The notes under the pieces: generated by a model
Database searches by the model: none
Seen by the model: the letters and a program-made list of their open reading frames with translations, nothing else
What the model was told of the DNA's origin: nothing
Assembly (NCBI GenBank): GCA_019915015.1
Contig: JAHBBC010000009.1
Span: 1-64,000 of the forward strand
Length of the DNA stretch: 64,000 bases
Direction: 5' to 3'
DNA from: Auriscalpium vulgare
Lineage: Eukaryota; Basidiomycota; Agaricomycetes; Russulales; Auriscalpiaceae
Part shown: piece after piece, positions 29,401 through 40,611 of the stretch
Layout of the letters: every line of letters starts with the position of its first letter
How positions within the stretch are numbered: the first letter of the stretch is position 1
Program-made: the position numbers and the translations under genes

Positions 29401-30918
29401 AGTGCCTATGCCGCCTGCCTTCCTCCTCGCAATGACCTCTCAGCTCGCAAACCGGGCGCCGAAAGGGCGTGATATCCATGTTGGCCGAGTTGCTCGCGGC
29501 AAGGGTTGTGCTCCGCGAACGGCATGAAAAAATCGAGAGGGCGGTGTGCGCAGTCGGCTACCTGCGAGTCCGCATAAATATGGCTCATACGGCCTTCGAG
29601 AGGTCACGACGTACCTGAGCTGTCCCTGCTCCCTGACTGACTCTCGCGCCTCGTTGAAAGCCAAACTCGCGCATCCGAGCCAGTGAGGTCTATGTGCTGG
29701 CGACCGTGTCGAAAAAGATGCAGCGCAGCCTCCGAGGCCTGGAGACGGTAGGGTTGACGAAGCATGGCGGTTCAGTGCGTGGACGAGGGCAGTGGCTCGC
29801 TGGCTGAGCTAGTGACCGGTGGCCGTTGACGAGGGACCGCCACCTGCTGCGACCCTGATCTTGCCCTCATTTTACCATCGTCTCATCACAACCATGTATT
29901 CGACCGCCGGAAAGTTGGGGGGCAACAGTGGTAGGTGGAAGGGCAGTGGAAGGTGCGCGACTCGAGAGAGCGCCTGAGTGCACCTGATTTAGGGTTAGGG
30001 TAGTCTGACATCACCAATGCCATTTCCTTCCTCATAACGACTACAGTATCTTCCGATACCGTGCTGCCACTGCTATTCTCATCCCCCCGCCTCACCGACT
30101 GGCAAATATGCGTACATCGTCGCCAGGTATCAAGGAAGAGCGCTGGCTCGAACCTACTTGCTCCCCGCCAGCAGCAGGTCGCAGGGACACCGTTACACGC
30201 AAGCACGGGCCCGCTCGCTAAGCAGAGCCTCCCGCACAGCATCTGATTTTGCGTACCACACTGCCCAAAGCACATTGGGCGACTCATCCGACTCATACTG
30301 TAGTCACGTCAGCGCGCGGTCAGTCCTCGGCCAGTCGAGTCGCTCGCCGCGCCCGCCGACTAACGTACATACTAGACTCTCGTCCATCCAGAAGTTCCAA
30401 GAAGGTTGCCTGACCCCGCAACAGCTGCGAACCTCGCGTCCTGCCTTCGACATGAGGACGGCCAACTCCCACGCTCGGTTGCCTCGATGCCTCGATGCGA
30501 TCCTTATGACGGGACAAATGTCTTTTACAAGGTCAACCTGGAGTCGCCAACGCGGCCCCGACGAGCGCCGGTTCCGTGTGAGTCAATGCTCGGTCGAATT
30601 GACTGGGCTTGACTCAACCGTCAGGTTGCCACACTAGCGCTGAGCCGTATTGGGCGGCTCCCGCGATCAACTTTCGGGAGCGATATACACGACCGTCTTT
30701 CAGTTATCTACAGCAACCACTGCTGCATGAACCCGCACTCTCATCCCACACCGCGTCGCACACCCTGAAGTTTGGACAGAAAACATGGTGTATGTCGCGC
30801 CACAATCTCCCCTGAGCATTCACTAACCGTTGGGCCATGGCGTTGCAGTAAATTCACCCCAGGTTCGTCCCGACGCATGTCGGTATGGGCGTATGCTGAC
30901 CGGCGTGATGCCCGACAG
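29401..30918. other. No recognisable gene; short TTAGGG motif
   Basis: Only short ORFs without recognisable domains are present. TTAGGGTTAGGG occurs at about 29990-30002. The right part may include the promoter and first exon of the eEF2 gene. Confidence 0.5.
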
Positions 30919-33818
30919 AACAAGTCCGCGCGCTCATGGACAAGCCAACAAACATCCGCAATATGAGCGTTATCGCCCATGGTAAGCTCTTCGTCGTCTC
31001 CTGTGACGACCAGGCTCTGACGTCACATACTCAGTCGACCACGGAAAATCTACCCTCACCGACTCCCTCGTTTCCAAGGCTGGCATCATCGCCGGTGCGA
31101 AGGCCGGCGAACAGGTCTTCACACATGTAAGGCCCGATGAACGCGAGCGTGGAATCACCATCAAGTCCACCGCCGTCTCGATGTACTTTGAAGTTGACAA
31201 GGCAGAGCTCGCGTCGATTCAGCAGAAAACGGATGGTGCGTGGCCTGCGCGTGTCTATACAGCATCACCGCTCACCTCCCCCGCGCAGGAAACGAGTTCC
31301 TGATCAACCTCATCGACTCTCCTGGACACGTCGACTTCTCGTCGGAGGTCACAGCCGCGCTCCGTGTCACCGACGGTGCGCTAGTCGTCGTTGACTCCGT
31401 CGACGGCGTCTGCGTGCAGACCGAGACTGTCCTGCGCCAAGCGTTGGGCGAGCGCATCAAGCCCGTCGTCATCGTCAACAAGGTGGACCGCGCGATGCTC
31501 GAGCTCCAGATGTCCAAGGAGGAGCTCTACAAGTCTTTCTTGTCGACCATCGAGAGCGTCAACGCCATCATCTCCACGTACCACGACGACGCGCTCGGCG
31601 ACGTCCAGGTCTACCCCGACAAGGGCACCGTCGCGTTCGGCTCTGGCCTCCACGGCTGGGGCTTCACGCTCCGCCAATTCGCCACGCGCTACGCGAAGAA
31701 GTTCGGCGTCGACAAGGAGAAGATGATGGCCAAGCTGTGGGGGGACAACTACTTCAACCCGGCGACAAAGAAGTGGTCCACGAACTCCACCACCGCCGAC
31801 GGACAGCCGCTCGAGCGCGCGTTCAACACCTTCGTCCTCGACCCCATCTTCAAGATCTTCGACGCCACGATGAACTCGAAGAAGGACACGGTTGCGTCTA
31901 TTCTCGAGAAGCTCGGGGTGAAGCTCACCCTCGAGGATCAGGAGCGCGAGGGCAAGGCGCTGCTCAAGGCCGTCATGCGCAACTTCCTGCCCGCCGGCGA
32001 CTCGCTCCTGGAGATGATCGTCATCAACCTCCCGTCGCCGGCGACCGCGCAGCGCTACCGCGTCGAGACGCTCTACGAGGGCCCGCTGGACGACGAGTCC
32101 GCGCTCGGCATCCGCGACTGCGACCCGAACGGCCCGCTCGTGCTCTACGTGTCCAAGATGGTGCCGACGTCCGACAGGGGCCGCTTCTACGCCTTCGGGC
32201 GCGTGTTCTCCGGCACCGTGCGCGCGGGGCTCAAGGTCCGCATCCAGGGCCCGAACTACGTGCCCGGCCGCAAGGACGACCTGTTCGTCAAGTCCGTGCA
32301 GCGCACCGTGCTCATGATGGGCCGCTCCGTCGACCCGATCGAGTCGTGCCCCGCGGGCAACATCGTCGGCCTCGTCGGCATCGACCAGTTCCTGCTCAAG
32401 ACGGGCACGCTGACCACGTCTGAGACGGCGCACAATATGAAGGTCATGAAGTTCTCCGTGTCGCCCGTCGTGCAGGTCGCGGTCGAGGTCAAGAACGCCG
32501 CGGACTTGCCGAAGCTCGTTGAGGGCCTCAAGCGCCTGTCAAAGTCGGACCCTTGCGTGCAAGCGTGGATAGCAGAAACCGGCGAGCACATCGTTGCTGG
32601 CGCCGGCGAGCTCCACCTGGAGATTTGTTTGAAGGTACGTTCTTACAATGCCCTTCCGCTGCACAGTTACCAATGACGCCTGCATTATCAGGACCTCGAA
32701 GAGGATCACGCCGGCGTTCCCCTGAAGATTTCAACACCCGTCGTCGGCTACCGCGAAACCGTCACCACCGAGTCATCTATCGTCGCACTGTCCAAGTCGC
32801 AGAACAAGCACAACCGGCTCTACGCGAAGGCAACGCCGCTCGGGGACGAGCTGTCGGTTGCCATCGAGGACGGCACGGTCAGCGCGCGCGACGACTTCAA
32901 GCTCCGAGCGCGTGTGCTTGCGGACAAGTACGGCTGGGACGTCGTCGACGCGCGCAAGGTCTGGTGCTTTGGCCCCGACACATCCGGCCCCAATGTGCTT
33001 GTCGACAGCACGAAGGGCGTGCAGTACGTCAACGAGATCAAGGACTCGTGTGTCGCCGCGTTCCAGTGGGCAACGAAGGAGGGCGTCTGCGCGGAGGAGA
33101 GCATGCGCGGCGTTCGCTTGAGTCTTCTCGACGTTACGGTGCGTCTTGGCGGAAAGAATTGAAGAGACAGCAAGGGCTGACGCGCTTGCGCAGCTCCACG
33201 CAGATACAGTTCATCGCGGCAGTGGTCAGATCATCCCGACATGTCGTCGCGTTACGCACGCCGCATGTCTGCTCGCGCAACCAACGTTGCAAGAGCCCAT
33301 TTTCCTCGGTACGTTGCGCCCTCCCGTCCTCCCTGGATGGTATTCTGGCGCATTCTGACATGTCCCTCGCAGTCGAGGTCCAATGTCCGGAGACCGCAAT
33401 CGGCGGCGTTTACTCCGTGCTGAACAAGCGGCGTGGACAGGTGTTCTCCGAAGAGCAGCGCGTCGGCACACCCATGTACACCGTCAAGGCGTACCTCCCA
33501 GTCTCGGAATCGTTCGGCTTCAACGGTGAACTGCGCGGCGCGACCAGCGGCCAAGCCTTCCCTCAATGTGTGTTCGACCATTGGGAGCTGATGGCCGGAT
33601 GTACGTCGCTCTGTGGTTTCGTGTCGTTCCTGTCTAACTGGATGCTCGCAGCGCCCCTTGAGCAAGGCAGCAAGCTCGAGGAGCTCGTCCGGAGTATTCG
33701 CACGCGCAAAGGGCTCAAGGTATGACTCGTTCTGGGTCTGGTGTACACGGTTGGCTAACCTGATCTGATAACCCAGCCTGACATTCCTCCGCTGGAGACC
33801 TACTACGACAAGCTGTGA
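30919..33818 (+). CDS. EFT1: Translation elongation factor 2 paralogue (eEF2), multi-exon
   Basis: A GTPase that moves tRNA and mRNA through the ribosome. Exons join across GT-AG introns at 30982-31034, 31236-31288, 32635-32691, 33139-33191, 33308-33372, 33601-33651 and 33720-33776. The frame gives DHGKST (G1), [16 protein letters not shown] (G3), NKVD (G4), domain [25 protein letters not shown], the diphthamide loop, and the C-terminal [32 protein letters not shown]. The usual start MVNFTVDQIRGLMDKP is missing; [10 protein letters not shown] begins at a likely acceptor (30918), so a short 5' exon remains unlocated. Several highly conserved sites differ: the Thr56 region reads VFTHVRPDE and the diphthamide loop reads [18 protein letters not shown]. 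This suggests a diverged second copy and not the main housekeeping gene. Symbol by homology to yeast. Confidence 0.93.
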
Positions 33819-34149
33819 TTCGACTTGAGATAGTCCACGGTTGATTCTTTGCGTCGTTATTTATTGCTAATCGCTAATTAGTCTGACTACATGTTTTTTT
33901 ATGATTTTTTTCATGATGTTATAGTCAATGTTATACCCATTCACAAGCAAGGCGTCGTGCTTCTGCGAGGCGACACATCTAAAGCGAGCTGATGAAGGCT
34001 GAAGATGAGACGACTCGTTCTGACGGATGCTTCTAGAGGCACCGAGCTTCCGCGTGGTCGCCAACGTCGCCCGGGGTACAAACGGGTATACTGTACGTCA
34101 AACTAGCTGGGTGCAGTCGGTTATCGTGGGCAATCGTCTACGCCCTCCC
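33819..34149. other. Downstream flank of the eEF2 gene
   Basis: AT-rich 3' flank with no coding signal. Confidence 0.6.
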
Positions 34150-34593
34150 TCCGTACATTGACGCACGATATCCTCCGAACTCGCCTCAGCGGTATACCGC
34201 AACAAACGACCCAATCACGGTCGTCTCCAAGAGCCAATGCGATTGCTTCACTCCTCGACCAGTAGAAGTTGACGCCGGGTTTCCACTCGTCGATCAAGTC
34301 ATCCGAGAGGCGGGGCTGGCAGCGTGGATGCCCACCTCTGTCAATTTTTGCTGCTCTCCGAGGACCGCGAGGAGGCTGTCCCCGTCTTCGCCGTTCTCGA
34401 TCGAAAACTTGCCCTCACGACGCGCTCTCGATTTCGATCGGCGGGAGGGCCCGGCATCCAAGAGCGGCCATACATCGGGCACGCTGGTGGTGAGTGCGAG
34501 AAAGCTTCCGCAAAGGAGGGGATATGAAATCGTGTCGTCGGGTCCTCGATGCGCCCTGACGTCGACTTCTTCGGAAGAGACACTAGGCGCCAA
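34150..34593 (-). pseudogene. Possible gene fragment with a frameshift
   Basis: On the minus strand one frame gives KFSIENGEDGDSLLAVLGEQ and then stops. An adjacent frame continues DDLIDEWKPGVNFYWSRSEA followed by IALALGDDRDWVVCCGIPLR. The two read like parts of one protein joined by a one-base shift, but I recognise no family and either could be chance. Confidence 0.25.
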
Positions 34594-35135
34594 TCCAGTG
34601 GTGCTAGCTCAGCCTCGCCCGAGGCGATTTGTACGAGGTGGACGTTTCGGGGGATAGATTTTGGCCCGACGTTCTTCGTATCGTCCGCTCTCCGGTGTGG
34701 TCGTGTGCAGGCCGAGGCAGGCCGGCGGTGCCAGCGGGCAATACGATTGGCTGCGAGTAATTGGATATTGCTGACTGACGGGTACGGAGGCAAACGGGCT
34801 GCATGTGATATCCAACGAGCAGAGGGCGGTTGTCCATAGCTGTCCATATGCCTCGTGTCATCCGTGGCCATCCAAAGGCGCGTGCGGATGGGCGAGCGGC
34901 AAAAATTGAAATATGTGTTGGGAAGCGCATGAATGTGTCAAAAAGAAGGCAGTGAAAGAGTACCTCCATCCAGCATGGATGCGGTCACCGATGGTCTCGC
35001 ATCGAATTTCCCCTGAAGATCTGTGGGGTGATGTTTAATTAGCGGTAGTCTCGTTCCCAGCCGTCATGGGGGTGTGTCCTTGCTCGCTGCGATATATGCG
35101 TAGGGAGGAGGGGAGCCGGGGCCGGGGATCACCGA
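34594..35135. other. No recognisable gene
   Basis: Short overlapping ORFs only. The right part contains one half of an inverted repeat (about 35066-35080) whose other half lies in the left terminal repeat of the next element. Confidence 0.5.
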
Positions 35136-35240
35136 GCGGAGATTAGAGTCGGAGGCAAAAAAAGGCGGTCAGGTACACTCGCAGGACACACCCCCATAAC
35201 GTCTGGGGCATTTCGTATGGAGCCGTACACATACATCACA
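35136..35240 (+). repeat. Left terminal inverted repeat
   Basis: Pairs with 37031-37120 with a 22-nt perfect core and patchy flanks. It also contains AGGACACACCCCCAT (35183-35197), complementary to the GGGGGTGTGTCCT stretch at about 35068. Confidence 0.7.
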
Positions 35241-35401
35241 AACGTGACGAATCGTTACATTTCGGTGACAACGCATGACCGCGTCGCGTCTGCACGTGAT
35301 GGCCCGCGTCGCGTTGATCACTGAAATTCACTTATGTAATAGTCGCGACGGCTTTTACAGAGTCGTCCGACGCGTTCCGCTTGCCCTTCAGCCTTCCAAC
35401 C

Positions 35402-35912
35402 ATGCCCGAGGACGACATCGACATCCAGGATTTCTCCGCAGAGCAACAGGCCAGAGCCGACAAACACGAGAGCCAGCGTCGGCGCTCGTATGCGCTCCTG
35501 CAAGAAGCAAAGACGCGCGCTGCCGCCAAGTCGGGATACAACTCGGCGCGGACGCGGCAGCAGATGAGCGAAGAGTGCGAGCGACGTTCGGGCGGTAAAA
35601 TAATCCCGTATGACTGGCAGCTCGACGTCGCGGAGTGTCTGCTCCTCGGCGTCGACTGCGAGCTCATAGCGCCCACAGGCGCCGGCAAGACAATTCCTTT
35701 TGCGTTGCCTTTAATGGCCGAGTCGAGTTTGAAGGACAAAAAGACAATGGTGATACTGTCTCCCCTCAACGCACTGGAGGATGACCAGGTGCGTGTGCTG
35801 CTTATATGAGCCGGAGATGATGCTGATGTGTCGACAAGGCGCGTCGCTTCCAAGAACTCGGGCTTCCCGCGGTAGCCGTAAACGGACAAACGTACACCGC
35901 AGACATTTGCGC
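35402..35912 (+). pseudogene. RecQ-like helicase, N-terminal fragment
   Basis: Starts at ATG 35402 (MPEDDIDIQDF). Exon 1 ends at 35788, a 50-nt GT-AG intron covers 35789-35838, and exon 2 resumes ARRFQELGLPAVAVNGQTYT before the frame runs into unrelated sequence near 35912. The fragment contains a Q-motif-like PYDWQLDVAE, a Walker A APTGAGKT at about residues 95-102 and motif Ia-like ILSPLNALEDDQ, in the manner of RecQ/DEAD helicases frequent in mushroom genomes. The DEAH box and the second RecA domain are missing, so it cannot be an active helicase. Confidence 0.75.
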
Positions 35913-36926
35913 ATGGAGAAGACGCGCTTTGCGACATTGAGGTTGTCATAGGACATGAAGTAAGCGTGTTCTTCTATTGCTTGTCGGGCAGCGCTCATTG
36001 CCCGGTCGGAGATGTCTTCGATGGCGTCTACGGTCCACTTCGAGCTCATTGTCAGCCCGAGTGCGTGCAGGGCGTCGAACGCGCGCTCCGATAGTCCGCA
36101 GGATTTCAGGTAGATGGCCCACAGTTGTGCCATCCGGTTAATATGGTGAGATCGTGTGTACGCCAGCGACGCTACAATATTCATTATCACCTGTGCGTCA
36201 CTCGTCAGTACTGCCCGGCATTGTGTGGAAGGGGCTAACGCGTACGTTGTTAGGAGTCTTATGTGTGTTGCGCGGCGCGGCCTGCTTCTCCGACCACCCA
36301 GCCCGCTGTAAGACTGTCCACAAGACCGGGGCGCCGTTCTCCGATTGCAAGGTGTCCGTTAAGTCGTGGAAATCCAGTCCGGTCAGTGTCTCGATTGAGA
36401 GCGCGTCGGCATCCTTGGGCGGCGTCAAGATGGGAGCCACCTTCTTCATCTCCTTCTCCACCATCTCCCCGACGCATTCCACTACAAATCTTCGCAGCAC
36501 CGCGGGGCCCTTCTTCGCTCGACGACTAGGGGGCTTCCACCACCTTCGCAGCATGGGCACAAATCTGTCGCTGTTGAAGAATTGCGTACGCGCGGCCCGG
36601 ATCGTCGGGTTGGCAATGCTTTCTTCGTCTCCCCAGCAGACAGTATCCATCAGACTCGCGAGAGTGAGGCCTTGATTTTGTATGTATCTTATGGAATTGT
36701 ATGCCGCAATCGAGCCTGAGAGCGTTCCACGAGGAACGTGTCGTTGTGTTTGCGCGCGCGGGACAGCTTCATCGTCTGATGAGCCTTCCGAGTCGGTGTC
36801 CGAATCGAAATTGTACATTCCTGAGTCGTCCGTGTCCGCAATTGACACGTCGTCAGGATCAGAATCTTCGCGAAAGTCTTCGGGAAAGGCTGCGCGGAAA
36901 TCTTCGTTGTCACTGTCGTCGGACAT
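35913..36926 (-). pseudogene. DUF6589-like protein, N-terminal fragment
   Basis: Minus-strand gene starting at ATG 36926 (MSDDSDNEDF, acidic N terminus). Exon 1 is 36926-36246, the intron is 36245-36191 (55 nt, GT-AG) and exon 2 begins 36190. The join reads HKTPNNVIMNIVASLAYTRSHH and continues LWAIYLKSCGLSERAFDALH, then LGLTMSSKW and YDNLNVAKRVFS. The pattern matches, from memory, the fungal family DUF6589, abundant in Agaricomycetes and of unknown role. The C-terminal majority is missing at the junction with the helicase fragment. Confidence 0.65.
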
Positions 36927-37030
36927 TGAGGGAATACGCCCTCGAAATGAAAACCTGTCATCTCTACAGTGGACATTACAAATATTGATTACGCAAATCC
37001 CGGTCACAGGTACGACAATGCGTGACTGAT

Positions 37031-37120
37031 GTGATGCATGTGTATGTCTCCATACGAAATGCCCCAGACCTTGGAGGGGCGAGCCCGCGAGTGAACTTTA
37101 CCTGCTTTTTTCGACTCCGC
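37031..37120 (-). repeat. Right terminal inverted repeat
   Basis: Reverse complement of the left terminal repeat (see 35136-35240); 37048-37069 is the identical core. Confidence 0.7.
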
Positions 37121-38240
37121 TTTTGAACTCAGCGGATCGGGCGGGCCGGCGCACCTCCAAGGGCTGGGGACGAGACTAAATTAGCGGGGTGCGGAGTCGC
37201 TGCATACGAGCCGCACCTACGTATGTAGCCGCCCATCCCCGCACGCGGCCATGGTAGGAGCAGTACGTATCCAGGCTGGAGACAGCGAGGGACAGCGTCG
37301 GATATGGACGGACTGCGCACGCGAGCACAACGAGCGGCAATATTGCCGATAAGATAAGATTAGCTTGAGAGAAGGAGAGCGGGACCTGCCCGACAACCCC
37401 ATATATCACGGTGGGTGTAGATCGACCTTCGAGCGGTGCAGGCGTGCATCAGCCCTGAGACTCCCGAGACCCAGTGGGCAATCTGATCAGCCGGTCGACA
37501 GAGACGGCGCATAGCGGCGCATCACCTCCGAGCGTGCCTCCGCATCCGAGGCCTCCTCGAGTCCTCGGTTGCTCGTCGCTGCCTCGATGTCGTGATACGC
37601 GCCAACGACGATATGATAGGAGACGTCGTCGTTCCTGACTTCCTGGCTGCATGGCGCGCGCGGGCGGCGTCATGTGTCCTCGCGCGTGGCGCAAACGTGC
37701 GTGGTGTGCCTGCAGAGAGCAGCCCGAGGCCGCCGAGCGGAGCGACGATTAGTAGAGGCACGACGGAGGAGGACGGCGTATGCGGCGCGACTATCAGCGA
37801 TCACTGATGTCGATGGGGATCAGCAGATGTCGATGGGGGCGGGCGGGCGGGCGACTTGCCTCGGGGCCGCGCGCTAAGCTCATTGTACGGCGCGCGCGGG
37901 TGGCAAAGTCATGCAGGGTCGGGATGCGGTCCGGCCGACGAGGACGGGGGATGTTGATGCGGGGTGATAAAGCGGGCACGGGGTTGGTTGCTGCGCACAG
38001 ACGTACTGCTGTCCCGAGAGCGCGCAAAGGCAGGATGGGGGAGCTGGGTTGCTGCCCTGCTGCGCACGGGCGCGGGCGCCTCCAGTCGCTGTATCGTCCG
38101 CAGCGTGAATGAAGGATATGTGGGGACCAGATACCCAGATTGGCACCTGCCGCAGCACACGGGGAAGTTCGTGACTGACGGATCGCGCGCATCTAACAAG
38201 TAGCCTGCCTTCCATTGAAGTTTGGGCGCGATGACTTGTG
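37121..38240. other. No recognisable gene
   Basis: GC-rich with many overlapping ORFs on both strands, none resembling a known family. Confidence 0.5.
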
Positions 38241-38898
38241 CAGGGCCTAGACGCTGGCTTGTCGCTGACATCGGCGTCGACTTCCCTAGAGAGCTCTGGT
38301 GAGTACCAAGCGTCCCAGGATCGAGGAATACATACGACAAACATACGAAGTGACAAAAGTGGACGCGTCAAGGGCCGCCCGGAGGGTCTCGCTGCTCCGA
38401 GCCCGCCATTAGTTGCTGAATGGCGGGCGGATCCGAACATCACCTTCGTTCTTGCAAGCTGGTATAGCCGCGACCCAGGATCCGAGCCGGTAGACGAGGT
38501 CAAGCCGAACAGAGACCTATGTACGGAGCATTTTCTTTGCATGCACTTGGAGTTCTTCCAGATGTGCATGGGCCATGCCGTATTGTGCGGGGCCTAGACA
38601 CTGGCTTCAATGTCTTGTCGGCGACCGGGCTTGCCTCACGGCGTCGACTTTGCTAGACAGCTCTGGTGAGTACCAAGCATCCGAGGACGAGGAATACATA
38701 CGAAGCCATGGAGCTGGGCGCGTCAAGGGTAGCCCGGAGGGTCGCGATGCAGAGGCTTCAAGCCTCTCCGAGCTCGCTAAATGCTGACTGACGTGCGGAC
38801 AGCTTCATTCACCGCATCTTGTAGCTGGTATGGCCGCGAGCCGGGATCCGAGCCGGGTAGGCGAGGTCGAGCCGTACAGAGACCCATTTACGGAGCTC
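38241..38898 (+). repeat. Two diverged tandem units of about 345 bp
   Basis: GGGCCTAGAC..CTGGCTT at about 38244 and again at 38590, then GACAGCTCTGGTGAGTACCA-like and GGATCCGAGCCG blocks appear in both, in the same order. The units have diverged by substitutions and small indels. No coding frame is conserved between them. Confidence 0.75.
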
Positions 38899-40611
38899 AA
38901 GAGCCTTACCCTATGTACATATATCGATGCGACAGTTAATAAGTACAAGTGGGTTAATTGAGCTAGGCCAGGTAAAATGCACCTACTTGGCTACCCGGGC
39001 TGGTTGCCTTGCTAGCGGACCAACTGTCTTCCGCGCAAGGTCGGCAATGGAGACTAGGTTGCCTTCTGTTGCCTTGCGCTCGTCTGGTCCGGAACGACAA
39101 CCCTACGCGAAAGCGCTGCACCGGCGCCTCAAGGCTCATTATCACTGCGACACGCGTTAGTCCCCTGGTGGGCGGAAATCTCCGCACCGCGCAGAACAAA
39201 GCAAGGGAGAAGTCGAGCGGAGAAAGACAGATAGTGACTAACGCGTGTAGACGAGACATGCCACGCCGTATTAGGCTCGAAGAAGCTGCCTTCGTCGAGG
39301 TGCTGGGGCGTGCGAGCGGCCCCTAGGCCTGTGCGATGGGAATATATCTAGCGCAGCGCATGAGCGAGGCGTATCGTATCGGAGGACGCGCCTGACACTT
39401 GCACTCGCCTCCTGTATGTCTCAAATAGACCATAGTACGGACGCAAAGTATTCTGGGCTCGAACGAGAGTGCTCAGGCGCCGGGCTATTTTCTCAAGCGC
39501 CTGCGGACGGTTGCCATCACGGTGGATGCGGGGTAGACTGGGGCGATGTCAACAAAATTACGTTCGCCGGGGAAGCTTGATCCGAAACGAGCGTTTCTTT
39601 GCAGCGACGGGACAGGAGTCGACTCGGCCTTTGTACGGTCCTGTCTTCAGCAGTGGGAGAATGCAGGAATTTTCGGACGCACTCACCGCGCACCAGACAA
39701 AGCAGGCCGGAGCACAGCGGATAAGTTATCAGGCCAGCGTGCGCACCGAGGGACTTTCCGTTGCCCAGACGCTGCGGGCCTGCGAGCATCGTGGCGTGCC
39801 TGGCGGTGCGTGTGGGCTTCGAGTTCCGTTTCGGCAGTTGCGGTGCGTGCGCGCGAATTTGGTTGGCGGCCGGATCCTGCTGGCGGTGCACGATGATGAT
39901 ACGGCTGCGCGAACGCGTGCTGTTGGTTGTGCAGTGAGTCAGAGCGACGGGGGCGACGTACGCAACGCACGGACGTCTGGCAAGCGCACGGAGGAACTGC
40001 GGTGCGTCAAGTGACCCTCCTTGGGGTTGTTGAGCGGGCATGTGTCTGGGCAGCGGGCGCATTAGCTGTCGCCGTCGCCGGGTGCACAGTGGTGGCTCGG
40101 GCTGAAGAGACAGGAAATATATGCGCTGCCCGGGTGTTTTCGAGTGCGAGCGGGGCAAACAGCGGCGGCGAGGAGGAAACAGCGGCGGACCGGCGGCGAG
40201 CACGTGGCTTACAACGCGGTCCGTGCCGAGCTCCTTCCGCATTTGGCACATACGGTCCGCGTCCCCGCCGCCTCCGTTTCAATTCCCTTTCTTTTTTCCG
40301 TCTTTTCTCCTTCGTCCCAACCCCCGCCTTCCCCCGTTTCCCTCGCCACACACGTCGCCCTCGCCGTCGACGCCAGCGGCGAAGACACCAGGCGTCGCAC
40401 GCCCACCCCTCCTGCGTGCGTCCGCGCGGTCGCCACTTGTCGCCGGTCGCTTAGCTCGTCTCCCCCAGCCAGCTTCTGACCCCACCCTCCCCACACTCTC
40501 CAGTCCGCCGTCACTTCCCCACCGTTCCTCTGCGTCTTTCCACACTTTTTACGCACCTTTTCACCGCACCGTTGGCCTGTTTACCTCCTCCTTTTTATCC
40601 CGCTCCACGCG
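38899..40611. other. No recognisable gene; upstream region of the Reg1-like gene
   Basis: Short ORFs only. From about 40250 the plus strand becomes C/T-rich (runs of CCTCC, TTTTCC, CCCAC), as is common just upstream of highly expressed fungal genes and in 5' untranslated regions. Confidence 0.5.

Larger units (their letters stand above)
35136..37120. mobile_element. DNA element with long terminal inverted repeats, internally deleted
   Basis: About 100 bp at the left end is matched in reverse complement at the right end. The core is 22 identical nt (35201-35222 versus 37048-37069), flanked by further similarity: CACTCGC, an A-rich run, GCGGAG at the outer limit, and TACACAT/CATCAC inward. Inside, a helicase gene reads inward from the left and a DUF6589-like gene reads inward from the right, both cut off where they meet near 35912. 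This is the structure of an internal deletion derivative of a larger transposon. Outer limits and target duplication are not settled. Confidence 0.7.

Noticed and set aside
31381..32433. 350-codon minus-strand ORF opposite eEF2
   Set aside because: It is a shadow of the GC-rich eEF2 coding sequence. Composition is repetitive Arg/Glu/Val and no domain is present.
36776..36815. CTGATGAG...CGAAAT resembling a hammerhead on the plus strand
   Set aside because: Stem II and stem I pairing are missing, and the region codes for the acidic N terminus of the DUF6589-like gene on the other strand.
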